NCBI RefSeq assembly: GCF_000240165.1
Contig: NC_017586.1
Span: 5,903,228 to 5,967,227 of the forward strand
DNA length: 64,000 nucleotides
Source: Streptantibioticus cattleyicolor NRRL 8057 = DSM 46488
GTDB taxonomy: Bacteria; Actinomycetota; Actinomycetes; Streptomycetales; Streptomycetaceae
Direction of reading: 5' to 3'
The translations under genes were made by a program, and so were the position numbers. Numbering within the stretch: position 1 is the stretch's first letter; each line of letters starts with the position of its first letter. Positions 50,736-58,291 of the stretch are shown here, in pieces. The notes under the pieces were generated by a model. The model searched no databases, was not told the DNA's origin, and saw nothing but the letters and a program-made list of their open reading frames with translations.

Positions 50736-52292
50736 TCAGTCGCCCAGGCCGGCTTCCTCCAGGTCCAAGGCGCGCTGGAGGCGGCGCCGGGTGGTGTCGC
50801 TGATCTCGTTGCCGGCGTAGAGGCGGTGGAGTTCGGCCGTCTCCTTGGCGATCACCGAGCGGCGCAGCGCGTGGTAGGCGGCGATCGTCTCGGCGGGCGC
50901 CCCGGTCGCCGGTTCCTGCTCCGGGTCCTCGTCCAGCCGGGCCTGGAGCGCGCGGCGCACCTGGTCGATGGCGGCGGCCGGAGCCGCCTCCAGGCCGGCG
51001 AGTTCGTCGAGGTGGTCCAGGCCGGCCCGGGCGATCGCGGCGCGGGCCCGGGCCTCCTCGCGCGCGGTGTGCTCCGGCTCCAGCGCGATGCCGGACCAGC
51101 GGACCACCGGGGCCAGGGTGAACCCCTGGAGGACCAGGGTGGCGACCACCACACCGGTGGTGATCACCAGCACCAGCGGACGGTGCGGCAGCGGGCTCCC
51201 GTCGTGCGCCGCCAACGGGATGGAGAGCGCGGCGGCCAGCGGCATCACCCCACGGGTACCGGCCCAGGTGACCACGGCCGGAACGCGCCACGAGACGGCG
51301 GACGCGCGCCGTCGCTGGGTCAGCGCGGAGAGCGGGAAGACACCCAGCAGCCGGATCCCGATGACCGTCGCCGCCACCGCGCACACCCCCAGCGGCCAGT
51401 CCCGGTCGGCCGCCGACAACTCGTGGATCAGCGTGGGCAGTTCCAGCCCGATCACCGCGAAGACCACGCTCTCCAGCAGGAAGACCACCGTGGCGTAGAC
51501 CGCGTGCACCTGGATGCGGATGGCGGCGTTGGTCAGCCGGTGCCCGGTGCTGCCCAGCACCACCCCGGCCACCACCACCGCGGTCACCCCCGAGGTGTGC
51601 AGATCCTCCGCGACCAGATAGGCGGCGTACGGGGTGGCCAGCGCTATCACCGTCTCCAGCACCGGATCCTCGGTGCGCCGGCGGATCAGGGCGACCACAC
51701 CGGCCACCGCCGCGCCCACCGCCGCGCCGCCACCGCCCAGCACCGCGAACTCGCCCGCGCCACCCGGCACCGAGACGGCACTGGCGGCCACCGCGGCCCC
51801 CACCGCCACCTTGAACAGCACCAGACTGGTCGCGTCGTTGAACAGGCTCTCCGACTGCACCATGGTCTGCAGCCGGGCGGGCAGCGACAACCGCCGGCCC
51901 AGCGCGGTCACCGCCACCGGGTCGGTGCTGGCCAGCACCGCGCCCAGCACGAACGCCATCGGCCCGGTCAGCGGGGTGACCGTGTGCGCGACCAGCGCCA
52001 CCACCGCCGCCGTCACCAGCACCAGGCCCAGCGCCAGCACCGTGACCGGCCGCCACACCGCCCGCAGCTCACGCCAGGAGATCTCCTCGGCGGAGGCGTA
52101 CAGCAACGGCGGCAGCACCACCACACTGATCACCTGCGGGGAGACGTGCAGATCCGGCACCCACGGCAGCAGCCCGATCGCCACCCCGACCACCACGAGC
52201 AACGACGGCGCCGGTATGCGCCAGTGCCGCGCGCCGGTCGCCACGGCGGTCGCCAGGACGACGAGGAGAAGGACGGCGGTCACAACGGTCAC
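50736..52292 (-). CDS. Na+/H+ antiporter, CPA1 family
   Basis: A 518-residue membrane protein with about 12 helices. VISVVVLPPLLYASAEEISW, VLGAVLASTDPVAVTALGRR and MVQSESLFNDATSLVLFKVA are CPA1/NHE motifs; the FND of the last is an ion-binding site. WAGTRGVMPLAAALSIPLAA is the re-entrant region. A ~110-residue cytoplasmic tail with several helices (YHALRRSVIAKETAELHRLY) follows the membrane part. It exchanges Na+ or K+ for H+. GTG 52292 follows GGGAGCCAGC; an upstream in-frame start would add 18 polar residues. Confidence 0.9.
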   Translation of the reverse strand: MTVVTAVLLLVVLATAVATGARHWRIPAPSLLVVVGVAIGLLPWVPDLHVSPQVISVVVLPPLLYASAEEISWRELRAVWRPVTVLALGLVLVTAAVVALVAHTVTPLTGPMAFVLGAVLASTDPVAVTALGRRLSLPARLQTMVQSESLFNDATSLVLFKVAVGAAVAASAVSVPGGAGEFAVLGGGGAAVGAAVAGVVALIRRRTEDPVLETVIALATPYAAYLVAEDLHTSGVTAVVVAGVVLGSTGHRLTNAAIRIQVHAVYATVVFLLESVVFAVIGLELPTLIHELSAADRDWPLGVCAVAATVIGIRLLGVFPLSALTQRRRASAVSWRVPAVVTWAGTRGVMPLAAALSIPLAAHDGSPLPHRPLVLVITTGVVVATLVLQGFTLAPVVRWSGIALEPEHTAREEARARAAIARAGLDHLDELAGLEAAPAAAIDQVRRALQARLDEDPEQEPATGAPAETIAAYHALRRSVIAKETAELHRLYAGNEISDTTRRRLQRALDLEEAGLGD

Positions 52293-52507
52293 GCTGGCTC
52301 CCGGGGCTGAGGACGAGGACTCACCGCCGACCAGACTTCCCGGCACACCGCAAGCGAACTTACACGACGCTGACGCGATCCTGCCACGATGGTAACGCCC
52401 TCACCCCCCACGCGACCTGCGCGGAAGCCGGTGCGCACGCCGCATGCGGGCACCCCGGCGGCTCCGGCCGGAATTCGCCCCCACCAGGTCACCGCGGCGT
52501 GATATCA

Positions 52508-52529
52508 CCGTACCGTCCGGACGGTACGG
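52508..52529. promoter_or_regulatory. Perfect 22-base palindrome upstream of the serine hydrolase
   Basis: CCGTACCGTCC is followed directly by its exact complement, giving a 22-base dyad without spacer, ending 8 bases before the ATG at 52538 and abutting the ribosome-binding site GGAGGG. A dyad of this size at this place is very likely an operator (TetR-like). No regulator gene adjoins. It could equally act as an mRNA hairpin limiting translation. Confidence 0.65.
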
Positions 52530-52537
52530 GAGGGTTC

Positions 52538-53767
52538 ATGAGTGATTTCTCGGTGGAGGCGGAGGCCGGTGAACTCGGCTTCGACCAGCGGCGGTTGGCG
52601 CGCATCGACGCCTATCTGCGCCCGTTCGTGGACGACGGGCGGCTGCCCGGCTGGCTGATGACGGTCAGCCGCCGCGGCAAGCTGGTGCATCTGTCGTCCT
52701 ACGGCGAACGGGACAAGGAGGCGGGGCGGCCGGTCACCACGGACACGGTGTGGCGGCTGTACTCGATGACCAAGCCGATCACCTCGGTGGCCGCCATGAT
52801 GCTGTGCGAGGAGGGCGCGCTGTCGCTCACCGACCCGGTGGCCGCGTACCTGCCGGCCTTCGCCGACATGCGGGTCTTCACCGGCGGCAGCGCCACCGAC
52901 CCGGTGACCGAGCCCGCCCGCACGCCGATCACCGTATGGCACCTGCTCACCCACACCGCCGGGCTCACCTACGGCTTCCTGCGCGGCCACCCGGTGGACT
53001 CCATCTACCGCGCGCACGGCTTCGAATGGGGCCGCCCCAAGGGGTACGACCTGGCCGCCTGCTGCGACGCCTGGGCCGCGATGCCGTTGCAGTTCGAGCC
53101 GGGCACGGGGTGGAACTACTCGGTGGCCACCGACGTCCTCGGCCGGGTCGTCGAGGTCGTCTCCGGGCTGAGCCTCGACGCGTTCCTGCGCACCCGCATC
53201 TTCGAACCGCTCGGCATGACCGACACCGCCTTCCACGTCGGCCCGGCCGACACCGAACGCCTCGCCGCGCTCTACGTACCCGGCCCCGGCGCCACCGCCA
53301 CCCGCGGCGACTTCGGCCCGGTGCCCACCAGCCCGCCGCGCTTCCTCTCCGGCGGCGGCGGACTGCACGGCACCGCCGCCGACTACCACCGCTTCGCCCG
53401 GATGCTGCTGGGCCGCGGCGAACTCGACGGGGTACGCCTGCTGGGGTCGCGCACCGTCGACCACATGACCCGCGACCACCTGCCGGCCGGCGTCAGCCTC
53501 AAGACCTTCGGCAACCAGGTCCTCGGCGAGACGGCCGCCGCGGGCAGCGGATTCGGCCTCGGCTTCGGCGTCCTGAAGGACCCGGTGGCCCTGCGCGCCC
53601 TCGCCTCCCCGGGCCAGTACGCCTGGGCCGGCGCGGCCACCACGCTCTTCTGGGTCGACCCCGTCGAGGAGATCATCGCCATGTTCTTCACCCAGATGCT
53701 GCCGATCGGCACCTACCCGCTGCGGACCACGCTCGGCACGCTGGTGCAGCAGGCCCTGGTCGACTGA
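52538..53767 (+). CDS. Beta-lactamase-family serine hydrolase (EstB-like esterase)
   Basis: A 409-residue class C beta-lactamase/DD-peptidase-fold protein. RLYSMTKPITSVAAMMLCEE contains the SxxK nucleophile (Ser near 75). GTGWNYSVATDVLGRVVEVV has the YxN-like tyrosine motif (YSV, near 193-195), and VPTSPPRFLSGGGGLHGTAA marks the later substrate-binding strand. There is no signal peptide, so it acts in the cytoplasm, as esterase or transesterase members do. Known relatives include EstB-type esterases; a defence against beta-lactams is unlikely. GGGAGGGTTC before ATG 52538 fixes the start. Confidence 0.9.
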   Translation: MSDFSVEAEAGELGFDQRRLARIDAYLRPFVDDGRLPGWLMTVSRRGKLVHLSSYGERDKEAGRPVTTDTVWRLYSMTKPITSVAAMMLCEEGALSLTDPVAAYLPAFADMRVFTGGSATDPVTEPARTPITVWHLLTHTAGLTYGFLRGHPVDSIYRAHGFEWGRPKGYDLAACCDAWAAMPLQFEPGTGWNYSVATDVLGRVVEVVSGLSLDAFLRTRIFEPLGMTDTAFHVGPADTERLAALYVPGPGATATRGDFGPVPTSPPRFLSGGGGLHGTAADYHRFARMLLGRGELDGVRLLGSRTVDHMTRDHLPAGVSLKTFGNQVLGETAAAGSGFGLGFGVLKDPVALRALASPGQYAWAGAATTLFWVDPVEEIIAMFFTQMLPIGTYPLRTTLGTLVQQALVD

Positions 53768-53796
53768 GCCGGACGGGCGCGGCGGCGCGCGGCGCA

Positions 53797-53802
53797 TATC
53801 GT
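53797..53802 (+). promoter_or_regulatory. -10 element of a leaderless promoter
   Basis: TATCGT lies 7 bases before GTG 53810, the chosen start of the histidine kinase; there is no ribosome-binding site. Confidence 0.4.
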
Positions 53803-53809
53803 GAGGGAC

Positions 53810-55072
53810 GTGGAGCACAGCGACGGCGTCCGGCGGGACGTGCCGGGGTGGCTGCTGCCCGGTGAGTTCACCGCCGGCGGCGACCCGACGCGGATCCGCC
53901 GGACCCCGCGGGACTGGGCGGTCGACACCGCGACCTGCGGCGGCGCCTTCCTGCTGGGGCTGGTGGTCTGCGGCGTCGCCCAGCGATACGACCCCCGCCC
54001 CTCGCAGTGGCTGCTCGCGGCCGATCTGCTGCTGGGCACCCTCGCGTGTGCGTCGCTGTGGTGGCGCCGCCGGTTCCCGCTGGCCGTGGCGTTGCTGGCG
54101 CTGCCCGCGCTGGCCGTCTCCACCAGCGCGTTCGGCGCGGGCATCGTGATCACCGTGAACACGGCGCTGCGGCTGCCGTGGCGGCGTTCGCTCCCGGTGC
54201 TCGCCGCGTTCCTGACGGCGGGCCTGCTGGGGGTGGCCCTTCTCCAGGGCGCGAACACGGACGGGCTGGTCGGCGCCGCCGTCACGCTGGTGTACTTCCT
54301 GGTCTCCTTCGCGTGGGGCAGCACCCTGCGGGCCCGTCGGCTGTGGACGCTGGCGGTGCGGCGCGAGGCCGAGCGGGAACGCGCCGAGCACGCCCGGCGA
54401 CTGGCCGACACCCGCCGCGCCGAGCGCGAAGCCATCGCCCGCGAGATGCACGACGTGCTCGCCCACCGCATCTCCTTGCTGTCGGTGCACGCCGGCGCGC
54501 TGGCGTACCGGGCCAAGCGGTCCGCCGCCGGCACCGGACCGGGCCTCGACGGCACCGAGATCTCCCGCAGCGCGCAGATCATCCGCGACAACGCCCACCA
54601 AGCCCTCGGCGAGCTGCGCGACGTACTGCTGGTGCTGCGCGCGGACGGCGCCGACGGCGCGGCAACGCCCCCGCAGCCGACCCTCGCCGACCTTCCGGGC
54701 CTGGTCGAGGAGGCCAGGGCGGCCGGACAGGACGTGGACCTCCACGACGAACTCGCCGGCCCGGCGCGGCCCCCGCGCCCGCAACTCCAGCGCACGGCCT
54801 ACCGCGTCGTCCAGGAGGGCCTGACCAACGCGCGCAAGCACGCCCCCGGCGCCCGGGTGACCGTACGGCTGACCGGCGAGCCCGGCTCCCACCTGACGAT
54901 CGAGGTCGGCAACCGCCTGCCCGCCGAGGCGTCCGCACCAGGCGTCCCCGGCGCCGGAGCCGGGCTGACCGGCCTGGCCGAACGGGTCCGGCTCGACGGC
55001 GGCGCACTGGAACACGGCAGTGACGACGGCGTCTTCATCCTGCGGGCCCGGCTACCCTGGCGGGCGGGGTGA
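53810..55072 (+). CDS. Sensor histidine kinase (HisKA_3 / NarL-partner type)
   Basis: A 420-residue membrane kinase. Four or five hydrophobic helices (GGAFLLGLVVCGVAQRYDPR, LAVALLALPALAVSTSAFGA, LPVLAAFLTAGLLGVALLQG, LVGAAVTLVYFLVSFAWGS) form the sensor. REAIAREMHDVLAHRISLLS holds the phosphorylated histidine near residue 215. The HATPase_c domain ends with VVQEGLTNARKHAPGARVTV (N box) and GAGLTGLAERVRLDGGALEH (G boxes). There is no large extracellular domain, so it may sense membrane stress. GTG 53810 is preferred over GTG 53801 because TATCGT lies 7 bases upstream. Its stop overlaps the response regulator start. Confidence 0.9.
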   Translation: MEHSDGVRRDVPGWLLPGEFTAGGDPTRIRRTPRDWAVDTATCGGAFLLGLVVCGVAQRYDPRPSQWLLAADLLLGTLACASLWWRRRFPLAVALLALPALAVSTSAFGAGIVITVNTALRLPWRRSLPVLAAFLTAGLLGVALLQGANTDGLVGAAVTLVYFLVSFAWGSTLRARRLWTLAVRREAERERAEHARRLADTRRAEREAIAREMHDVLAHRISLLSVHAGALAYRAKRSAAGTGPGLDGTEISRSAQIIRDNAHQALGELRDVLLVLRADGADGAATPPQPTLADLPGLVEEARAAGQDVDLHDELAGPARPPRPQLQRTAYRVVQEGLTNARKHAPGARVTVRLTGEPGSHLTIEVGNRLPAEASAPGVPGAGAGLTGLAERVRLDGGALEHGSDDGVFILRARLPWRAG

Positions 55073-55725
55073 CGACGATGATCCGGGTGCTGCTGGTCGA
55101 CGACGACCCGCTGGTGCGGGCCGGGCTGACGATGATGCTGCGCGGCGCGGCCGACATCGAGGTGGTCGGCGAGGTGGCGGACGGCGCGGGCGTGGCCGGG
55201 GCGGTCCGGCGGCACACCCCGGACGTCGTGCTGATGGACATCCGGATGCCGGTCATGGACGGGATCGCCGCCACCCGCACCGTGGCCGGCGGCGACCGCA
55301 CGCCCAAGGTGATCGTGCTGACCACCTTCGACACCGGCGGCACGGTGCTGGCGGCGATGCGCGCCGGAGCCGCGGGCTACCTGCTCAAACACACCGAGCC
55401 CGACGAGATCGTGGACGCGGTCCGCCGGGCCGCCCGCGACGAGCCGGTGCTCTCCCCGGCAGCCGCCCGTACCCTGATCGACCACGCCGCGGCGGGCACC
55501 GGCACCCGCACCGAGCGGGCACGACGCAAGCTCGCCGGGCTCTCCGACCGGGAACGCCAGATCGCCCGGGCGGTGGCCGACGGGCTGTCCAACTCCGAGA
55601 TCGGCGACCGGCTCCACCTGTCCACCGGCACCGTCAAGGCCCACCTGTCGAGCGCGCTGACCAAACTCGACCTGGACAACCGCGTCCAGCTGGCCCTGCT
55701 CGCCCACGACGCGGAAGCCGAGTGA
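55069..55725 (+). CDS. NarL/LuxR-family response regulator
   Basis: A 218-residue two-domain regulator. The receiver domain has RVLLVDDDPLVRAGLTMMLR (acidic pocket), VVLMDIRMPVMDGIAATRTV (phosphorylated Asp near 57), and AAGYLLKHTEPDEIVDAVRR (conserved Lys). The C-terminal LuxR helix-turn-helix is LSDRERQIARAVADGLSNSE then GTVKAHLSSALTKLDLDNRV. GTG 55069 overlaps the kinase stop (GTGA). ATG 55078 three codons later is the alternative. It is the cognate partner of the kinase and may control the membrane protein gene that follows. Confidence 0.93.
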   Translation: MTTMIRVLLVDDDPLVRAGLTMMLRGAADIEVVGEVADGAGVAGAVRRHTPDVVLMDIRMPVMDGIAATRTVAGGDRTPKVIVLTTFDTGGTVLAAMRAGAAGYLLKHTEPDEIVDAVRRAARDEPVLSPAAARTLIDHAAAGTGTRTERARRKLAGLSDRERQIARAVADGLSNSEIGDRLHLSTGTVKAHLSSALTKLDLDNRVQLALLAHDAEAE

Positions 55726-55834
55726 CCCGGGGCGGCGGTCGGGCCGGACGGCCGGGCAGGTCTGGCCGGGTGGCCGGCACACCTGGCCGGTCGGCGGAGG
55801 CGGCGGCCGGGGTCCCGTTCCTAGCCTCGGGGGA

Positions 55835-56896
55835 ATGATTGACGTTCGTGGCACCGCGCACCGCCGCCGGTCGGTCCTCGCGCTGGCGCTGGTGGCCCCG
55901 CTGGTGGGCGAGTTCCTGCTGGGCAACACACCGATCAGCGAGCTGGGGTCGCTGATCGGCCTTGTCCCGCTGTACGGGTGCGGGGCCGTGCTGATCCGGG
56001 AGGCCGCCCGGCGTACCGGTCGCGGGTGGCCGGCGATGCTGCTGCTGGGGGCGGCCTACGGACTGTTCGAGGAGGGGCCGGTCGACCAGATGTTGTGGAA
56101 CCCCCGCTACGGCGGCGTCGACTTCGGCCTCACCTACGCGGGAACGCACGTGCCGTGGCTGGGCACGAGCGTGGCCCTGCTCCAGGACGTCGTCACGATG
56201 CACATGGTGTGGAGCGTCTGCGTGCCGATCGCCCTGGTCGAAGCGTTCGGCGGCGGTCCGCGGCGGCCCTGGCTCGGCCGGCCCGGGCTGATCGTCACGG
56301 CGCTGGTGTTCGCCGGCGGCTCGGCGTCCCTGGCCGCCGTCCAGTACGTCGGCAACGACCGCTTCATGGCGTCGCCGTGGCAGTGGGCGGTGTGCGTGGC
56401 CGCGATCGCCGGCCTGATCGCGGCGGCCTTCCGCACCGGCCGTCGCCCCGTGCCCGCCGTCCCGGCCGCCGCCCCCGGCCCGGTGCCGACCGGCTGCGCC
56501 GCCTTCGCCCTCACCAGCGCCTACTGGGCAGGTCAGGCGCTGCTGCGCGACCGCGTACCCGACTGGGCGATGGCCGCCGCCTGGGCCCTGCTGGCCGCGG
56601 CGGCCGTGCTGACGGTCACCGGCTGGTCACGCCGCCACGGCTGGGGCCCCCGGCACCACACCGCCCTGGCCGCCGGCGCCCTGCTCACCTACGTCTGGGT
56701 CGGCTTCACCCAGGCCGGCCAGACGGGCACCCCACCGGCCACCGCCCTGATCGGCAACGTGGTCTTCGGCACCGGAGCCTGCGTCCTCGCCGTTGCCGCC
56801 GTCCGATCCGCCGGCCGCCGAGGGGACGACCCCGTCCCGGGCGGTTCAGGTGACCAGCGGGATGAAGACGGTGTCGACGATCTCCTCCAGGGCTGA
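55835..56896 (+). CDS. Polytopic membrane protein of unknown function
   Basis: A 353-residue protein with about nine hydrophobic helices, for example SVLALALVAPLVGEFLLGNT, WPAMLLLGAAYGLFEEGPVD, DVVTMHMVWSVCVPIALVEA and AMAAAWALLAAAAVLTVTGW. Charged residues in helices (GEFLLGN, LFEEGPVDQMLWNPRYGGVD) recall CPBP-type intramembrane proteins but the full motif set is not present. I do not recognise a named family. TAGCCT lies 7 bases before ATG 55835, and GGGGGA could serve as a weak ribosome-binding site. It follows the two-component genes by 109 bases. The last 51 bases overlap the convergent TetR gene. Confidence 0.8.
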   Translation: MIDVRGTAHRRRSVLALALVAPLVGEFLLGNTPISELGSLIGLVPLYGCGAVLIREAARRTGRGWPAMLLLGAAYGLFEEGPVDQMLWNPRYGGVDFGLTYAGTHVPWLGTSVALLQDVVTMHMVWSVCVPIALVEAFGGGPRRPWLGRPGLIVTALVFAGGSASLAAVQYVGNDRFMASPWQWAVCVAAIAGLIAAAFRTGRRPVPAVPAAAPGPVPTGCAAFALTSAYWAGQALLRDRVPDWAMAAAWALLAAAAVLTVTGWSRRHGWGPRHHTALAAGALLTYVWVGFTQAGQTGTPPATALIGNVVFGTGACVLAVAAVRSAGRRGDDPVPGGSGDQRDEDGVDDLLQG

Positions 56897-57442
56897 CGAG
56901 GACAACGGCCGCAGGTTCATGAGCACGTCGTGCCTGAGCAGGTCGTACGGCAACCGCGTGATGCGCGGGGTGAGCTTCGCACCGTCGATCTCGCCCCGTT
57001 CGACGGCACGCCGCGTCACGGACTCGATCAGTGACCACCGCTGTTCGATCAGGGACGCGCGCAGTTCGGCGGGTGTCGTCCCGGTCTCCTCGAAGTAGGC
57101 GGCCAGTTGCGCGGTCATCGCCGCGGCGAACATGGTGAAGGCGCCGTTGAGCTGTTCCAGCAGCGCGACGGTGTCGTCGCGCAGCGATCCGGTGTCGGGG
57201 TCGGCCAGCGAGAACCGGTCGCTGGCGCGGGTGATTGCGTCCCGGACGAGCGCGTCCTTGGTGGCCCAGTGGCGGTTGACGACCGGCCGGCTGGTGCCGG
57301 CGCGCTGTGCGACTGCGGCGAAGGTGAGCGCGGAGTATCCGCGTTCCATCAGCTCGTCCCACGCGGCGTCGAGCAGCGCCGCCTCCAGTTCCGCGCCGTG
57401 CCGGCGGCGCTGGGGGCCGGAATCCGTACTTGCAAGATGCAT
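56846..57442 (-). CDS. TetR family regulator
   Basis: A 198-residue TetR protein. DAAWDELMERGYSALTFAAV then AQRAGTSRPVVNRHWATKDA (residues 26-65) is the helix-turn-helix. The C-terminal ligand domain contains TMFAAAMTAQLAAYFEETGT and SLIEQRWSLIESVTRRAVER. ATG 57442 lies inside the operator palindrome 57434-57453, and TAAGAT on the reverse strand lies 6 bases upstream, so the message is leaderless and autorepressed. The divergent gene at 57556 is the likely target. Confidence 0.9.
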   Translation of the reverse strand: MHLASTDSGPQRRRHGAELEAALLDAAWDELMERGYSALTFAAVAQRAGTSRPVVNRHWATKDALVRDAITRASDRFSLADPDTGSLRDDTVALLEQLNGAFTMFAAAMTAQLAAYFEETGTTPAELRASLIEQRWSLIESVTRRAVERGEIDGAKLTPRITRLPYDLLRHDVLMNLRPLSSSALEEIVDTVFIPLVT

Positions 57443-57458
57443 GAGTGCATCTTACGCT
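57430..57458 (+). promoter_or_regulatory. Promoter with TetR operator in the spacer
   Basis: Forward promoter: TTGCAA (57430-57435), 17 bases, TACGCT (57453-57458). The spacer contains AAGATGCA-TGAG-TGCATCTT (57434-57453), an 8-base perfect inverted repeat. On the reverse strand TAAGAT (57454-57449) is the -10 of the divergent tetR. One operator thus covers both promoters and the tetR start codon. Confidence 0.8.
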
Positions 57459-57555
57459 CGTCATCGAGCCCACGGCACGCGGCTGGCGCACACCTCGCAT
57501 GCCGTGGCATCCCGCTGATTCCAGCACACCTCGCCATCTCCTGAAGGGGAACGCC

Positions 57556-58263
57556 ATGCACACCCATACCGACCAGCGGTCACCGCACCCCGTGACGGTC
57601 GACGTCCACACGATGGGCCGCACCTTCGAGGAGTCCGCGGTGGACCGGTGGGAACTCGAGGCCGCGCGGCGAGCCCTCAAGAACCTCAAGGCGGTGGCCG
57701 GCGGTCAGGTGATGATGGACCTCCTCGCCGACCAGATCGAGGCCGGCGACCGCTTCCACGCCGGCCTCGTCGAGGCGTCCGGCGGCACCTACCGCGAGTC
57801 GCGCACCGAGTTCACGGTACGCGGACTCAGCGGCACCGACCTGGCCCGCTGGTTCCGGTCGCAGGCCGCCACCGGACGCTTCCAGGACAAGACGGCGCTC
57901 CTCAACGCCCACCCCGAGCACTACGTCGAGCCGCCGGAGTACACCGGCGGCATGGTGGAGACGATCGGCAATCACCTCACCCGGTTCAAGGTGTCGGTCG
58001 CCCGCGAACTGCCCCCGCCGGTCAGCGCCCACCTCGACGCCTCGTACCCGATCTCGCTGATGAACGCCCTGCTCAGCCTGGACGACGGCACCCCCTTCGC
58101 CTACTGCCTGCACCAGGCGCGGGACACCGCCACCGGCGCGGACGTCGTGGTACGCGTCGTCTACCCGTCCGCCGCCCCGGACTCGATGATCGAGGGGCAC
58201 TGCGAACACCTGGCGATCGAATTCCGCAGCTGGATCCGGAACGCGGCAGCCGCGACCCGGTGA
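57556..58263 (+). CDS. Hypothetical protein, probable TetR target
   Basis: A 235-residue soluble protein with no recognised family. The N-terminal part (HPVTVDVHTMGRTFEESAVD, RWELEAARRALKNLKAVAGG) is helical. A mixed alpha/beta region follows with EFTVRGLSGTDLARWFRSQA, HLTRFKVSVARELPPPVSAH and a strand-rich end (DVVVRVVYPSAAPDSMIEGH, HLAIEFRSWIRNAA). There is no signal peptide. The segment from 80 on, with paired strands and a final helix, could be a ligand-binding fold. GAAGGGGAACGCC before ATG 57556 fixes the start. A 5' leader of about 90 bases separates it from the operator-controlled promoter. Confidence 0.72.
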   Translation: MHTHTDQRSPHPVTVDVHTMGRTFEESAVDRWELEAARRALKNLKAVAGGQVMMDLLADQIEAGDRFHAGLVEASGGTYRESRTEFTVRGLSGTDLARWFRSQAATGRFQDKTALLNAHPEHYVEPPEYTGGMVETIGNHLTRFKVSVARELPPPVSAHLDASYPISLMNALLSLDDGTPFAYCLHQARDTATGADVVVRVVYPSAAPDSMIEGHCEHLAIEFRSWIRNAAAATR

Positions 58264-58291
58264 CCGGCCCGGCCGGTTCCGCGCCGCCGGG

